The notes below the pieces were generated by a model, which saw only the letters and a list, made by a program, of their open reading frames with translations, ran no database searches and had not been told where the DNA came from. A stretch of DNA of 64,000 bases. Source: Vibrio sp. UBA2441. GTDB taxonomy: Bacteria > Pseudomonadota > Gammaproteobacteria > Enterobacterales > Vibrionaceae. Positions 1-9,168 of the stretch are shown here, in pieces; positions within the stretch are counted from its first letter, which is position 1; every line of letters begins with the position of its first letter. Location: assembly GCA_002342685.1 (NCBI GenBank), contig DDQN01000055.1, positions 1-64,000 on the forward strand. Reading direction: 5' to 3'. The position numbers were made by a program, and so were the translations under genes.

Positions 1-2
1 AT

Positions 3-635
3 GTATTAATGAACCCACGTTTAATCCTCGCTGTGATTGCTGGTGGTATGACAGGCGTATTTACATTAACAATGTTTGACGCTGGTCTAGTTTCTCCTGC
101 GTCACCGGGTTCAATCTTCGCTGTATTGCTGATGACACCTAAAGCGTCTTTTGTTGGTGTTATTCTGTCTGTAATTTCGTCAGCAGCGGTTTCTTTCTTT
201 GTAGCTGCTTTCTTAATGAAGACACAAAAAGAGACAAAAGAAGACGATTCTCTTGAACAGGCTACAAGCCAAATGCAAGGCATGAAAGCATCATCTAAGG
301 GTGCAGCAGCGGCGTCTACTTCTGGAACTGTAAATTTAGCAGAAGTTCGCAATATCATTGTCGCTTGTGATGCTGGCATGGGTTCTAGTGCTATGGGAGC
401 GAGTCTACTACGTAAGAAGGTTGAAGCAGCTAACTTACCTATTAATGTGACTAACCTGGCTATTAACAGCTTGCCAGACGATGCAGATATAGTGGTTACA
501 CATAAAGACTTAACTGACAGAGCAAAAACGCATGCTGCTGGCGCTAAGCATATATCTCTGTCAAATTTCTTGGACAATGCGTTGTACGATAACTTAGTGT
601 CCGAACTGGTATTAGCCAAAGAGACCGCAAAGTAA
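3..635 (+). CDS. mtlA: Mannitol PTS permease, C-terminal part (IIC end + IIB)
   Basis: The reading frame is already open at the window edge, so this is the 3' part of a longer gene; the first ATG in view is internal. It encodes the last membrane segments of the IIC channel (about residues 1-75 of the visible part), a polar Ala/Ser/Lys-rich linker, and a complete IIB domain with the phospho-cysteine loop CDAGMGSSAMG. Family role: mannitol uptake coupled to phosphorylation in the inner membrane. The protein stops right after IIB. E. coli MtlA, and as far as I recall the usual vibrio protein, continue into a IIA domain, so here the IIA function must come from another protein. The next gene on this strand is mtlR; mtlD is not between them. 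Confidence 0.9.
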   Translation, partial: VLMNPRLILAVIAGGMTGVFTLTMFDAGLVSPASPGSIFAVLLMTPKASFVGVILSVISSAAVSFFVAAFLMKTQKETKEDDSLEQATSQMQGMKASSKGAAAASTSGTVNLAEVRNIIVACDAGMGSSAMGASLLRKKVEAANLPINVTNLAINSLPDDADIVVTHKDLTDRAKTHAAGAKHISLSNFLDNALYDNLVSELVLAKETAK

Positions 636-1317
636 ACGCTGGCACGATTAGCTACAATACTAATCAAGTATTGATGTAAAAAGAAAGCTTGCCCTTCGAT
701 GTATCAACGAAGTCGAAGGAGCAAGTTTTAGATATAAAGCACTTCTGCCTACCTACCTATTAGTTATGTAACTGATTATCTTCAATGCAATTATTTAATT
801 TGACTATAAGTACAAGCTGCTCCCTACTGGTGGCTATTAACCTGTTCCCCTTGCAATGCGAAATATATCGATGACAATCAAGGAGCTTAAATAGGTAAGC
901 CTACCGACGTTTGTATATAGTTTTAGTAAAGAAGAAGGGTTGTGAGTAAGAAGTGGACTCTAGGTGGGAGTAATGATCTCATTGGAGCCGAAAATAGTTG
1001 ATTGTGTGCCAAATGTAGATATGATCACATTCAATATCGCTTTTGATATTGGGAACTGTTGCAAATCACTGACTTATGTATAAAAAACTAAGTAGTGGTT
1101 TCAAACATAATTGGTGTAGTAGTTTATGTGAAGATAGTGCCTGATCTTGGCTCAGAACACCCTGATTTATGGTGTAATGTAATCTTCAATAACTAAGGCA
1201 AAAATTAGATTAGTACCTTCTAAATACACAGGGTTAGAAAAGGCCATGGTTCGTTAATTCAATGGTGTTCTTTTCTGCTACAGAGATTAAGTAATAAGTC
1301 CTCCACAGGAGTTCTCC
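636..1317. other. Long gap between mtlA and mtlR, no gene seen
   Basis: About 680 bases where mtlD (mannitol-1-phosphate dehydrogenase) normally sits in vibrios. Apart from the mtlA terminator I see no open frame of useful length and no trace of the N-terminal Rossmann motif of MtlD. AT-rich DNA near the right end should hold the mtlR promoter. Confidence 0.5.
688..729 (+). terminator. Rho-independent terminator after mtlA
   Basis: Arms CTTGC-CCTTCGA and TCGAAGG-A-GCAAG form a 12-bp stem with one bulged A, followed directly by TTTT. It lies 53 bases past the mtlA stop and ends the transcript before mtlR, so mtlR probably has its own promoter. Confidence 0.75.
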
Positions 1318-1359
1318 ATGGATGCGACTAACATGAATATTTATGATAGAAACTATTAG
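1318..1359 (+). CDS. Possible 13-codon leader peptide overlapping mtlR
   Basis: An ATG six bases after a strong Shine-Dalgarno (AGGAG at 1307-1311) opens a 13-codon frame (MDATNMNIYDRNY) that ends 17 bases inside mtlR in another frame. The mtlR ATG itself has no clear ribosome site. This may be a translated leader that couples to mtlR. Alternatively the Shine-Dalgarno may serve mtlR inefficiently, or an indel may have detached a longer mtlR start. The frame is too short for homology support. Confidence 0.3.
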   Translation: MDATNMNIYDRNY

Positions 1360-1873
1360 TGAATCAGAAATCATCGAGCGACTAAATGCTGCGCCGACTA
1401 TACGAGGCTTTTTTATAGAAACGGTTGAAGTTTTTAGTGAGTCTATAAACTCTCTTATTCAGAGAGTCTTTCGCAAGGATGATTTTGCGGTGCAATCTGT
1501 TGTAGGGCCGCTACTTCACGACTCAGGTCCGCTTGGCAACCTATCCGTCAGATTAAAGCTGCTATTTGGGTTAGGTGTACTACCAGATGATGTGTACCAC
1601 GATATAGAAGATATTATCAAACTTAAAAACGCACTTAATCAAGATGCCAATGAGTATGAATTTACCGATCCTCAAGTATTAAATTCGTTGAAAAAGCTTC
1701 GTTCTCTTAATCAAATGGGCATCATTGAGCTCGAAGTGATAGCTCAAGATGATGATATAGACCTCGAGTTTTACCAACTCCAACTTCAAAGACAACGACA
1801 AATCATAAAGTCCGGACTTTCTTTGGCGATAGTTGGTATTTGCAACCAATTGGATAAAGATAGCCCACTTTAA
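1343..1873 (+). CDS. mtlR: Mannitol operon repressor MtlR
   Basis: A 176-residue all-helical protein of the MtlR/YggD family, the repressor of mannitol uptake genes. The family signature DSGPLGNLSVRLKLLFGLGV is present near residues 60-80, preceded by FRKDDFAV, and the C-terminal block with QLQRQ fits as well. Length is as expected. The start is chosen because family similarity begins within the first ten codons; the preceding ribosome site actually fits an overlapping short frame better. Its last base is one base from the end of a convergent small gene. Confidence 0.9.
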   Translation: MIETISESEIIERLNAAPTIRGFFIETVEVFSESINSLIQRVFRKDDFAVQSVVGPLLHDSGPLGNLSVRLKLLFGLGVLPDDVYHDIEDIIKLKNALNQDANEYEFTDPQVLNSLKKLRSLNQMGIIELEVIAQDDDIDLEFYQLQLQRQRQIIKSGLSLAIVGICNQLDKDSPL

Positions 1874-1874
1874 A

Positions 1875-2174
1875 TTAACGATTATTATCCAGCGCTACCC
1901 ACTGTTCCACATCCGAAATTCTGAATTGGTGAGAGTCGTAGATGACGTAGTCACTCTTATTGTTTTTATTTATTTTTACGACTTCAATTGAGCCCTTAAA
2001 GCCGATGTCTTTGAGTTTATGGCACAATTGCTGTGGAGCTACGTCAAATACCACATCTAATAAAGGCAACATTGAAGCGAATAGAATCCCATTTTTATTA
2101 AAGATATCCAACGCTTCAGAAAAGCTATCAGTATCGGTAAATTCAATTATTTCTATGACTTCTTTTAACAACAT
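1875..2174 (-). CDS. Small hypothetical protein
   Basis: 99 residues, acidic N-terminal half (LLKEVIEIIEFTDTDSFSEAL) and a C-terminal part ending in an aspartate/glutamine-rich tail. There is no signal peptide, membrane segment or motif I recognise. It converges on mtlR with a single base between the stop codons. A ribosome site is weak (AGG before the ATG). A real small cytoplasmic protein seems likely given the length and lack of a better frame on the other strand; function unknown. Confidence 0.5.
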   Translation of the reverse strand: MLLKEVIEIIEFTDTDSFSEALDIFNKNGILFASMLPLLDVVFDVAPQQLCHKLKDIGFKGSIEVVKINKNNKSDYVIYDSHQFRISDVEQWVALDNNR

Positions 2175-2373
2175 AACCTAATTCCATTTTCGTATCGTCG
2201 TTTAAATGAGCAGTAAAGTTAAACGACGGATCTTAATTTTGAATAAAGATACCACAAACTTATTCCAAGCAGTGAAAACCATACCTAGTGTGGCACTTTT
2301 ATATTGGCTTTATTCATTCCGGATAAACCCGAATTTTATCTTTTCAATGTAATTCTATTTGAAGCAAGTGGTG

Positions 2374-2396
2374 TAGTCACAACCAACTTGTGACTA
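2374..2396. repeat. Perfect 9-bp inverted repeat TAGTCACAA-N5-TTGTGACTA
   Basis: Two 9-base arms separated by CCAAC. There is no T-run after either arm, so it reads better as a protein-binding dyad (operator) than as a terminator. It lies about 200 bases from the small minus-strand gene and 500 bases from proX; which gene it serves is unclear. Confidence 0.5.
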
Positions 2397-2578
2397 ATTT
2401 AGTCAATATTTAATATGCAACTGCTGTGCTCGTAGAACTCATTACTAGAAATGATTTTTTTGATTTCATTTACATTATTTTTTGTGATTTGGGTCTCGTT
2501 TTCTGATTTTTCTTGATCATTTTGTCATTTGAAAAAAGGTATAGATTCCTAGCGTTATCGCCATAAAAAGCAATGATT

Positions 2579-2596
2579 ATGTGCTTCTGATCACAT
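2579..2596. promoter_or_regulatory. CRP-like site upstream of proX
   Basis: TGTGC-TTCTGA-TCACA matches nine of the ten conserved bases of the CRP consensus TGTGA-N6-TCACA. It is about 300 bases before proX. Predicted from sequence only. Confidence 0.45.
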
Positions 2597-2896
2597 TGCT
2601 TCTTCCTTGATTTAACAGGAAGTTTTGTGAAAAGTGACTATCATTTTAAATTATATGAATACTAAGATTGGTATTTCATGGACGATATTATTCCCTATAA
2701 TAATGATGGTTAATATTTACTTCACGAAACTTTATTTTAGGGGATCTTTAGGTAAATTGCTGATTTTTAAATGTGATTTTTTGCATCTGGCAAAAAAATT
2801 ACTTAGTATACGAATGATAAGGTCACTAATGAATATGCATTTGTTGTGATCTTCAGCAGGCTCCTAACGGGATGAAATTTAAATAGGGATATAAAT

Positions 2897-3895
2897 ATGC
2901 GAAAAATACTCGCTACTTCGATCGTTCTAGCTTCTGCTTCATTTGGTGTTTCGGCCAGTGAATGCGGAAAAGTTACAATTGCAGATATGAATTGGAACTC
3001 GGCCACTCTTATTGCCAATGTTGATAAGTTTATTCTTGAGCATGGTTATGATTGTGAAGCTGAACTTGTACCTGGTGATACCATGCCGACAGGTGCGTCG
3101 ATGATCGAGAAAGGTGAACCTGATATTGCGCCGGAGTTCTGGAGCAACTCGATGAAAGATGCTTTAGACGGCGGTGTGAAAGAAGGCCGAATTCGTTACG
3201 CAGGTTCAAGCTTATCTGATGGTGGTGAAGAAGGTTTTTGGGTACCAGCTTATATGGTTGAAAAAGATCCAACATTGGCAACCATTGAAGGTGTTAAGGC
3301 AAATGCTAAATTATTTGAACACCCAGAAGACCCAGAAAAGTCTGCGTTTATGGGCTGTCCAGCAGGTTGGAACTGCCAAATTTCATCGGGTAACCTGTTC
3401 AACGCTATGAACCTTGAAGAATCTGGGTTTGAATTGATTGATCCAGGGTCAGGTGCTGGTCTTTCAGGTTCAATTGCTAAAGCCTATGAACGTGAAGAAG
3501 CATGGTTTGGTTATTACTGGGCACCAACCGCAGTTCTAGGTAAATATAAAATGGTAAAAGTTGATTTTGGTTCTGGCATTGACAAAGACCACTTTACGTC
3601 TTGTACCAGCAATGCTGACTGCCTAGATCCTAAACCGACAATGTACCCGCCGTCACAAGTTGACACTGTTGTAACGGAAAGCTTCGCAAAACGTGCACCA
3701 GAAGCGCTCTCATATCTTTCTACTCGTGCTTTCAGCAACAATCAAATGAATACCCTGTTGGCTTGGATGGAAGATAACCAAGCTGATGGCGAAATTGCTG
3801 CAGAGCAATTTCTAAATGAGCACGAAGATACGTGGGTGAAATGGGTCAGTCCTGAAACTGCTAAGAAAGTGCAACAGGCGCTTTCTGAACTGTAA
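2897..3895 (+). CDS. proX: Glycine betaine/proline-type ABC transporter binding protein
   Basis: 332 residues with a Sec signal peptide (cleavage near ASA-S at about residue 20) and an OpuAC/ProX-family fold. Typical stretches are VTIADMNWNSA near the mature N-terminus, aromatic-rich blocks (EGFWVPAYM, EAWFGYYWAPT) suited to quaternary-ammonium binding, and cysteines that could pair in the C-terminal lobe (CTSNADC). It is the periplasmic receptor of an osmoprotectant importer. The gene leads a proX-proW-proV operon, the order seen in several vibrios, not the proVWX order of E. coli. The exact ligand (betaine, proline, choline) cannot be read from the sequence. Confidence 0.9.
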   Translation: MRKILATSIVLASASFGVSASECGKVTIADMNWNSATLIANVDKFILEHGYDCEAELVPGDTMPTGASMIEKGEPDIAPEFWSNSMKDALDGGVKEGRIRYAGSSLSDGGEEGFWVPAYMVEKDPTLATIEGVKANAKLFEHPEDPEKSAFMGCPAGWNCQISSGNLFNAMNLEESGFELIDPGSGAGLSGSIAKAYEREEAWFGYYWAPTAVLGKYKMVKVDFGSGIDKDHFTSCTSNADCLDPKPTMYPPSQVDTVVTESFAKRAPEALSYLSTRAFSNNQMNTLLAWMEDNQADGEIAAEQFLNEHEDTWVKWVSPETAKKVQQALSEL

Positions 3896-3906
3896 ACCTA
3901 TTTAAT

Positions 3907-3929
3907 GCCCGGCAGTTGACCGGGCTTTT
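3907..3929 (+). terminator. Intra-operon terminator-like hairpin between proX and proW
   Basis: GCCCGG-cagttga-CCGGGC followed by TTTT, 11 bases after the proX stop. As a leaky terminator or 3' stabiliser it would raise proX mRNA above proW/proV, as needed for a binding protein made in excess. Confidence 0.75.
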
Positions 3930-3952
3930 GTATTACTAGGATATAAATTGTT

Positions 3953-4843
3953 ATGTCAGAACAATCATGGTTAACGGAAATTCCGCAGCTAGATCGCCAT
4001 CAGTTATTAGAGATTCGAAAGACTCTAGATGGTGCTTATCGAAGTTTCTCTCGCGAATATGGAGACAACATCGAAGCGTTTTTCGACCCGTTGCTCTCAT
4101 TTCTTATTTGGTTTGAAAAACTATTGCTGGGTACACCTTGGTGGATGGTGATAGGTGTGTTGGCAGCAATTGCTTATGCTGCCACTCGCTCATGGAAGCT
4201 AACTACAGCCGTTGCAATTGCATTTACGCTGATTGGCGTTTTCGGCATGTGGGACAATACCATGAGAACCATGAGTATTATTCTGGTTTCAACGATGGTT
4301 GCGATTGGTTTAGGTGTACCAATAGGGATTTCGATGGCTCGATCAAATCGAGTGCAGTCTATTGTGACGCCGATGTTGGATGTAATGCAAACCATGCCAG
4401 CGTTTGTATACCTTATTCCTGTGGTCATGTTACTGGGTATAGGCAAAATTCCAGGTGTTATTGCCGTGGTTATTTATGCTATTCCGCCGGTAATTCGCCT
4501 CACTAATCTTGGGATCCGGCTGGTGGATGCGGAAGTTCTGGAAGCGGCTACTGCTTATGGCGCTAGCCCAATGCAACGACTTTTTGGTGTTCAGATCCCG
4601 CTTGCAATGCCGAATATAATGGCTGGTATAAACCAGACGATAATGATGGCACTGGCGATGGTGGTAATTGCTTCAATGATTGGTGTGAAAGGCTTAGGTC
4701 AGCCTGTATTAAAGTCGATTACTAACCAATACTTTACATTAGGACTACTCAACGGCCTTGCGATAGTGTCACTGGCGATTATTTTTGACCGAATATCTCA
4801 AGGTTATGCAAAGCGTACCCAGCAGCATCTAGGAGGTCGCTAA
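3953..4843 (+). CDS. proW: Glycine betaine/proline ABC transporter permease
   Basis: 296-residue inner-membrane permease of the ProW/OpuAB family. An N-terminal soluble stretch of about 45 residues is followed by about six membrane segments. The cytoplasmic EAA loop that contacts the ATPase is visible as EAATAYGASPMQRLFGVQIPL. It follows proX by 57 bases, including a hairpin, and is one base from the proV start, so proW and proV are surely cotranslated. Confidence 0.92.
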   Translation: MSEQSWLTEIPQLDRHQLLEIRKTLDGAYRSFSREYGDNIEAFFDPLLSFLIWFEKLLLGTPWWMVIGVLAAIAYAATRSWKLTTAVAIAFTLIGVFGMWDNTMRTMSIILVSTMVAIGLGVPIGISMARSNRVQSIVTPMLDVMQTMPAFVYLIPVVMLLGIGKIPGVIAVVIYAIPPVIRLTNLGIRLVDAEVLEAATAYGASPMQRLFGVQIPLAMPNIMAGINQTIMMALAMVVIASMIGVKGLGQPVLKSITNQYFTLGLLNGLAIVSLAIIFDRISQGYAKRTQQHLGGR

Positions 4844-4844
4844 A

Positions 4845-6107
4845 ATGACTGACAAACAAAACACCAATCCACTTATTCGGGTGAAAAACCTGTATAAAGT
4901 ATTCGGCCCGAATGCCAAGAAAGTGCTTGAACAGGTTAAATCGGGTAAATCTAAGGATGAAATCTTGGTTAACACTGGCCATACCGTTGGTTTGAGTGAT
5001 ATTAATCTTGATATATATCCAGGTGAAATATTTGTGATAATGGGTTTATCAGGATCGGGTAAATCCACACTTATTCGTCACTTCAATCGACTAATTGACC
5101 CGACTGAAGGGGTGATTGAAGTGGCTGGAACGGATGTTATGGGCCTTAACCCTAAAGGGTTGCAAGATTTCCGTCGTCATAAAATGTCGATGGTTTTTCA
5201 GCGCTTTGGTTTGATGCCTCATCGCACGGTATTACAAAACATTGGCTATGGGCTTCAAGTTCAAGGACTAAATACTCAAGAGCGTGAAGAGCGCGCGCTT
5301 AAATGGTTAAAAACTGTTGGTCTTGACGGTTATGAGAAACAATACCCTTCTCAGTTGTCTGGAGGACAGCAGCAGCGTGTTGGGCTAGCCAGAGCCTTAT
5401 GTACAGATGCTGAAATTTTATTAATGGATGAAGCATTTTCAGCGTTAGATCCTCTGATCCGCAGCGAAATGCAGGACCAATTAATAGAACTGCAAGAAAA
5501 GTTGCATAAAACTATTGTATTTATTACGCATGATTTAGATGAAGCTTTACGTTTGGGTGACAGAATTGCCATCTTACGTGATGGAGTTTTGGTGCAGCAG
5601 GGAGAGCCTGTCGATATATTGCTGAATCCTGCAGATGACTATGTTGAAGCGTTTGTTAAAGATGTTAACCGTGCTCGTGCGCTGACAGTAGAAACCGTAA
5701 TGAAACCTCAAGTGTTCAGAATTTCTGCTGAGACGATAGGTGAAGCAGTAGCTGCCATGAGAAAATCAAAAGGTGATTATGGTTACTACATTAATGACGA
5801 GGGTTATCAAGGTGTAATTACTCAGGAAACCTTAGAAAACGTTGAGAAATCTGATTACAGTAAAGCTATCGATGATTCTCTATTAGAGGATGTACCTGCG
5901 GTGCAAAGTGATGCATTGCTCGAAGCTGTGATTCCTGAAACACTCGATAGTGACCATCCTTTACCCGTACTTAACGCTGAAGGTGATGTTGAAGGTCATT
6001 TATCCCGATCAACATTGGCAGAAGTTCTGAGTGATCAGGCGACTAATGCGGAGGATGAAAAGGATGAAGGAAAAAAGTTTGAAGTTAATAACTCGAAGGT
6101 AGCTTAG
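4845..6107 (+). CDS. proV: Glycine betaine/proline ABC transporter ATP-binding protein
   Basis: 420 residues. Walker A GLSGSGKST (about residue 66), Q-loop, signature LSGGQQQRVGLARAL and Walker B ILLMDEAFSALD are all intact, followed by the D-loop and switch region FITHDLDEA. The C-terminal third (about residues 280-400) is a pair of CBS-like modules, which in OpuA-type transporters sense ionic strength and so gate transport. Length matches the family. Last gene of the operon. Confidence 0.93.
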   Translation: MTDKQNTNPLIRVKNLYKVFGPNAKKVLEQVKSGKSKDEILVNTGHTVGLSDINLDIYPGEIFVIMGLSGSGKSTLIRHFNRLIDPTEGVIEVAGTDVMGLNPKGLQDFRRHKMSMVFQRFGLMPHRTVLQNIGYGLQVQGLNTQEREERALKWLKTVGLDGYEKQYPSQLSGGQQQRVGLARALCTDAEILLMDEAFSALDPLIRSEMQDQLIELQEKLHKTIVFITHDLDEALRLGDRIAILRDGVLVQQGEPVDILLNPADDYVEAFVKDVNRARALTVETVMKPQVFRISAETIGEAVAAMRKSKGDYGYYINDEGYQGVITQETLENVEKSDYSKAIDDSLLEDVPAVQSDALLEAVIPETLDSDHPLPVLNAEGDVEGHLSRSTLAEVLSDQATNAEDEKDEGKKFEVNNSKVA

Positions 6108-6314
6108 TCCTCAAACTGACAATGATGGATTTTCTATCCAAGGGTTATTTCGTCAATAGTATCGAGTTACAAGGTAAGTGATTGACTTCGTTTTAGGAAT
6201 AGAGCTCTGAGTAATGTTTAATTTGAATTACTCGGTGGCTCTTCTCCTATCCGCACAAGCTTGTTAGCAAGTGCTGCCCAATGAAAAAGTATTACCCCCT
6301 CAAAAACTTGTTTC

Positions 6315-6351
6315 GCATATCCAATCTTAAGTTGGTAATATGCCGTTTTTT
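6315..6351 (+). terminator. Terminator between proV and the SEC-C gene
   Basis: GCATAT/ATATGC outer and CCAA/TTGG inner arms form a stem around a short loop, followed by a run of six T. It sits only 18 bases before the ATG of the SEC-C gene, so it both ends the proXWV transcript and could attenuate read-through into the next gene. Confidence 0.65.
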
Positions 6352-6368
6352 AAGTACTAAGAATTCTT

Positions 6369-6707
6369 ATGTCTAAATTTTTCTACCGTGGAACTCCTGA
6401 TGTTATGGGGAGTTATGGTAAAAGTGGATACAATCCACAACCCAATGTTAAGTTAGGTACTGCCAGTTCGCCACTATCATTAGTTGTCGGGACTGACTCA
6501 CGTGCGCTGGAAGTACAGTCTATCGTTGAGCAGCATAACCTGTTTGCCAATATAGAAGTTAACGGCAACGTCGAGGAAGACATTAAAGAGTTAGAAGCTG
6601 TAATGAACAAGCCGAAAACTCAACGTTTTGAAAAAACACCAGAACGAAATGCGCCTTGCTCATGTGGTAGCAATAAAAAATATAAGAAATGCTGCGGTAA
6701 AAGCTGA
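6369..6707 (+). CDS. SWIM/SEC-C metal-binding protein, PBPRA1643 family
   Basis: 112 residues. The C-terminus is a SEC-C zinc-binding motif: APCSCGSNKKYKKCCGKS, with the CxC...CC cysteines in place. The N-terminal two thirds resemble the short vibrio family named after Photobacterium PBPRA1643 (starts SKFFYRG). Cytoplasmic; probably binds zinc and perhaps a protein or RNA partner, but no function is established. It converges with rlmF, 21 bases apart. Confidence 0.75.
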   Translation: MSKFFYRGTPDVMGSYGKSGYNPQPNVKLGTASSPLSLVVGTDSRALEVQSIVEQHNLFANIEVNGNVEEDIKELEAVMNKPKTQRFEKTPERNAPCSCGSNKKYKKCCGKS

Positions 6708-6728
6708 TAGAAGTCTAAAAGAAAGTGG

Positions 6729-7775
6729 TTATGTTCGACATTTTAACGTTAACCATTTTAGTCGCTGTTGCTGGTTTTTAAATGTCCAGGCGATAAATCG
6801 ACTGACTTTTTGTCCCTGAGCCATTTCTATAATTTGTATCTCGATTGCACCTACTTTTTCTAGATTTTTACACATCCATCGAACATTATCTTTCTTCGAA
6901 ATTAGAGTGGAAAACCAGAGCACTTGATGGGCAAACATTTTGCTTTCAAGTGCCATGTTTTTGATAAATTCAGCTTCTCCCCCCGGACACCATAGCTCTG
7001 CTTTCTGACCACCAAAATTAAGTACAGGCTGCTTGCTTTTTGCAACATGACTTGTGTCATGACCGCGTTTGTTCCGATTTGCACGCAAATTTTTAAGTTT
7101 ACGGTCAGTGCCTTGCTGTGCTTCCAGAAGAGACTTATGAAATGGCGGGTTGCAGGTTGTCATATCATAATATTCGCCGGGACGAATAATGTTTTTAAAG
7201 AAATGACGGCTATCATTTTGTAGTCGGCATTCTACTTTATCGACAAGCGCTGTATTGTTGTTTGCAATCTCGTTTGCTGTTTCGACCGATACAGGGTCTA
7301 CGTCACTTGCGGTGTACTGCCAGCCATACTCAGTCGCACCAATAATAGGGTAAATGCAATTGGCACCTACGCCAATATCGAGCGCTCTTACTAAATGATG
7401 CTTCAACCCTTTGCACTCTTGCGTTAAGAGTTCAGCGGCGCGATGAATATAATCAGCACGGCCAGGTATTGGCGGACATAGGTAACCTTGGGGAATATCC
7501 CACTCGCTAATGTTGTAGTAATGACTAAGTAACGCCTTATTGAGCAACTTTACTGCTATGGGATCGGAGAAATTGATGCTTTTCTCACCCTTTGGATTTT
7601 GCACAACATGCTCTTTTAACTCTGGTAATGAGTTAACCAGAGCGGAAAAATCGTAGCGGCCTAAGTGTTTATTACGAGGATGCAAACCAGCCGGATTGTT
7701 GACCTTAACAATCTTGCTGCTCGAAAGTTTGGTAATGTTATTTTTGCTATTACCTGATTTTTTAATTCTATTCAT
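6729..7775 (-). CDS. rlmF: 23S rRNA (adenine(1618)-N6)-methyltransferase
   Basis: 348 residues. S-adenosylmethionine motif [14 protein letters not shown] (about 132-144) and the catalytic N6-adenine methylase motif NPPF (209-212) are present, plus the family-specific blocks [22 protein letters not shown] and [14 protein letters not shown]. It methylates A1618 of 23S rRNA. The basic N-terminal extension (about 30 residues, Lys/Asn/Ser-rich) is usual for this family. Monocistronic as far as can be seen. Confidence 0.93.
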   Translation of the reverse strand: MNRIKKSGNSKNNITKLSSSKIVKVNNPAGLHPRNKHLGRYDFSALVNSLPELKEHVVQNPKGEKSINFSDPIAVKLLNKALLSHYYNISEWDIPQGYLCPPIPGRADYIHRAAELLTQECKGLKHHLVRALDIGVGANCIYPIIGATEYGWQYTASDVDPVSVETANEIANNNTALVDKVECRLQNDSRHFFKNIIRPGEYYDMTTCNPPFHKSLLEAQQGTDRKLKNLRANRNKRGHDTSHVAKSKQPVLNFGGQKAELWCPGGEAEFIKNMALESKMFAHQVLWFSTLISKKDNVRWMCKNLEKVGAIEIQIIEMAQGQKVSRFIAWTFKNQQQRLKWLTLKCRT

Positions 7776-7885
7776 GTAAATAAGATTGCTTTCAATTTTT
7801 TAATAAATGAGCCAAAGTCGGGTGGATAGTTACAGGTTAACCGACGATACAGCACAAAGGCGACACCTTAATGGGTATATTGCCT

Positions 7886-9028
7886 TTACTCGCCAATATA
7901 CCAATAGCCTTTATTAATAAGCTCTTTTAGTAATGCAATTGAAGCTGTATTAATTCCATCTTGTAATGAATCAATATGGAGTGTTTCCATGTTGCAAAGG
8001 GCCGATATCAGTGAGCGTTGTGCGGGAGATACCTCGAATACTTCGCCGTTGATATATAACTTGCGATTGTCATTTTGATGATAGAGCGCTCGTAATCCAG
8101 ACACTTTTTCAATGTATTGCTTAGAGAGTAAATGATGGGCAATGTCTTCAGTTTCCCATAGCGGTTCTGGCACTACGATATTGAGGTGGTGGCGAGACTG
8201 ACTCAGTAAACAGCCCATGAAGTCATTCACTCGGTCTTTATCGTTTAATGATGACTTCAACATAGTCGTTAATACATCTAAATGATTGGTAGAAATCTCT
8301 CCAAAGTGTTGCTGAGTCGTTAGATCTGGTTTGTGAAGATGGACATCGCCAATATCGTGAGCTAGTACATAATCGGCAAAATTACTGATGAGTTCTTGCT
8401 CTTTAGGTGAACGGAATCCAATGGAATAACTCATCGAAGGTTCTAGTGCGTAACCATCATGCGGGAAGCCTGGCGGGATATATAAAATATCACCTGGTTC
8501 GATTACCTCATCAATGATGGCGTCAAAAGATTCTATTTGTTTCAATGCACTGGCTCGGCAGGTTTCAACGTATTGTCCTGTGTCTTTGGCTCCTACACGC
8601 CAATGACGCTTACCCATCCCTTGGATAATAAAGACATCGTATTGATCGATATGAGGGCCGACTCCACCGCCTTCCACAGAATAGCTGATCATCAGATCAT
8701 CAAATAACCAGTTTGGCATGGTTTTAAAAGGTTCAACTAATAGGGCGGCCTCAGGGTGCCAGTGATTCGCAGCCTGGACGATAAACGACCAGTTACTTTC
8801 ACCTAAACTAGCAAATTTTTCTTCACTGAATGGACCATGCTGTGCTATCCATTCATTATCGATATTGGAGACGAATCGAGAATCTACTTCTTCTTCCATA
8901 GTAAGTCCAGCGAGCTCTTCCGGGCTAATCGGATCTTGAAAATTGTTAAATCCACCTTTGATTATGGTCGGTTTTTTTTGCCAGTAATGAGTTAGAAATT
9001 CGCTTAGAGAAAAAGAGAGTTGATACAT
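7886..9028 (-). CDS. roxA: Ribosomal protein L16 arginine 3-hydroxylase (JmjC-type oxygenase)
   Basis: 380 residues, as expected for RoxA/YcfD. The Fe(II) ligands of the cupin core are visible as His126-x-Asp128 (GPHIDQYD) and His190 (GFPHDGY). The N-terminal FLTHYWQKKPTIIKG is typical. The enzyme uses 2-oxoglutarate and oxygen to hydroxylate an arginine of L16. The C-terminal winged-helix region (about 300-380) is complete. No good Shine-Dalgarno precedes the ATG. Confidence 0.92.
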   Translation of the reverse strand: MYQLSFSLSEFLTHYWQKKPTIIKGGFNNFQDPISPEELAGLTMEEEVDSRFVSNIDNEWIAQHGPFSEEKFASLGESNWSFIVQAANHWHPEAALLVEPFKTMPNWLFDDLMISYSVEGGGVGPHIDQYDVFIIQGMGKRHWRVGAKDTGQYVETCRASALKQIESFDAIIDEVIEPGDILYIPPGFPHDGYALEPSMSYSIGFRSPKEQELISNFADYVLAHDIGDVHLHKPDLTTQQHFGEISTNHLDVLTTMLKSSLNDKDRVNDFMGCLLSQSRHHLNIVVPEPLWETEDIAHHLLSKQYIEKVSGLRALYHQNDNRKLYINGEVFEVSPAQRSLISALCNMETLHIDSLQDGINTASIALLKELINKGYWYIGE

Positions 9029-9168
9029 ATGAAAACGTCATTGCTAAAATAGTTACGCGTATTATATCAGTGTATAACTAGATTATCGTTAAAAGATATC
9101 TAATCAAAGAGGGTATTATGAGCATGATTTTAGGTGCAGATTAATGGCAGACGAGGTGTTGTCGCTAG

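Larger units (their letters stand above)
2175..2896. other. Long upstream region of proXWV
   Basis: About 720 AT-rich bases between the small divergent gene and proX. I see a perfect 9-bp inverted repeat at 2374-2396 and a CRP-like palindrome at 2579-2596. Short open frames inside look random. Osmotically controlled transporters often have long, A/T-rich, bent promoter DNA, which would fit. Confidence 0.5.

Noticed and set aside
2634..2849. 71-codon open frame upstream of proX
   Set aside because: No ribosome site, composition follows AT-rich background, no recognisable motif; probably chance.
4138..4506. 122-codon frame overlapping proW
   Set aside because: Out-of-frame shadow of proW, rich in Cys/Tyr, no independent start signals.
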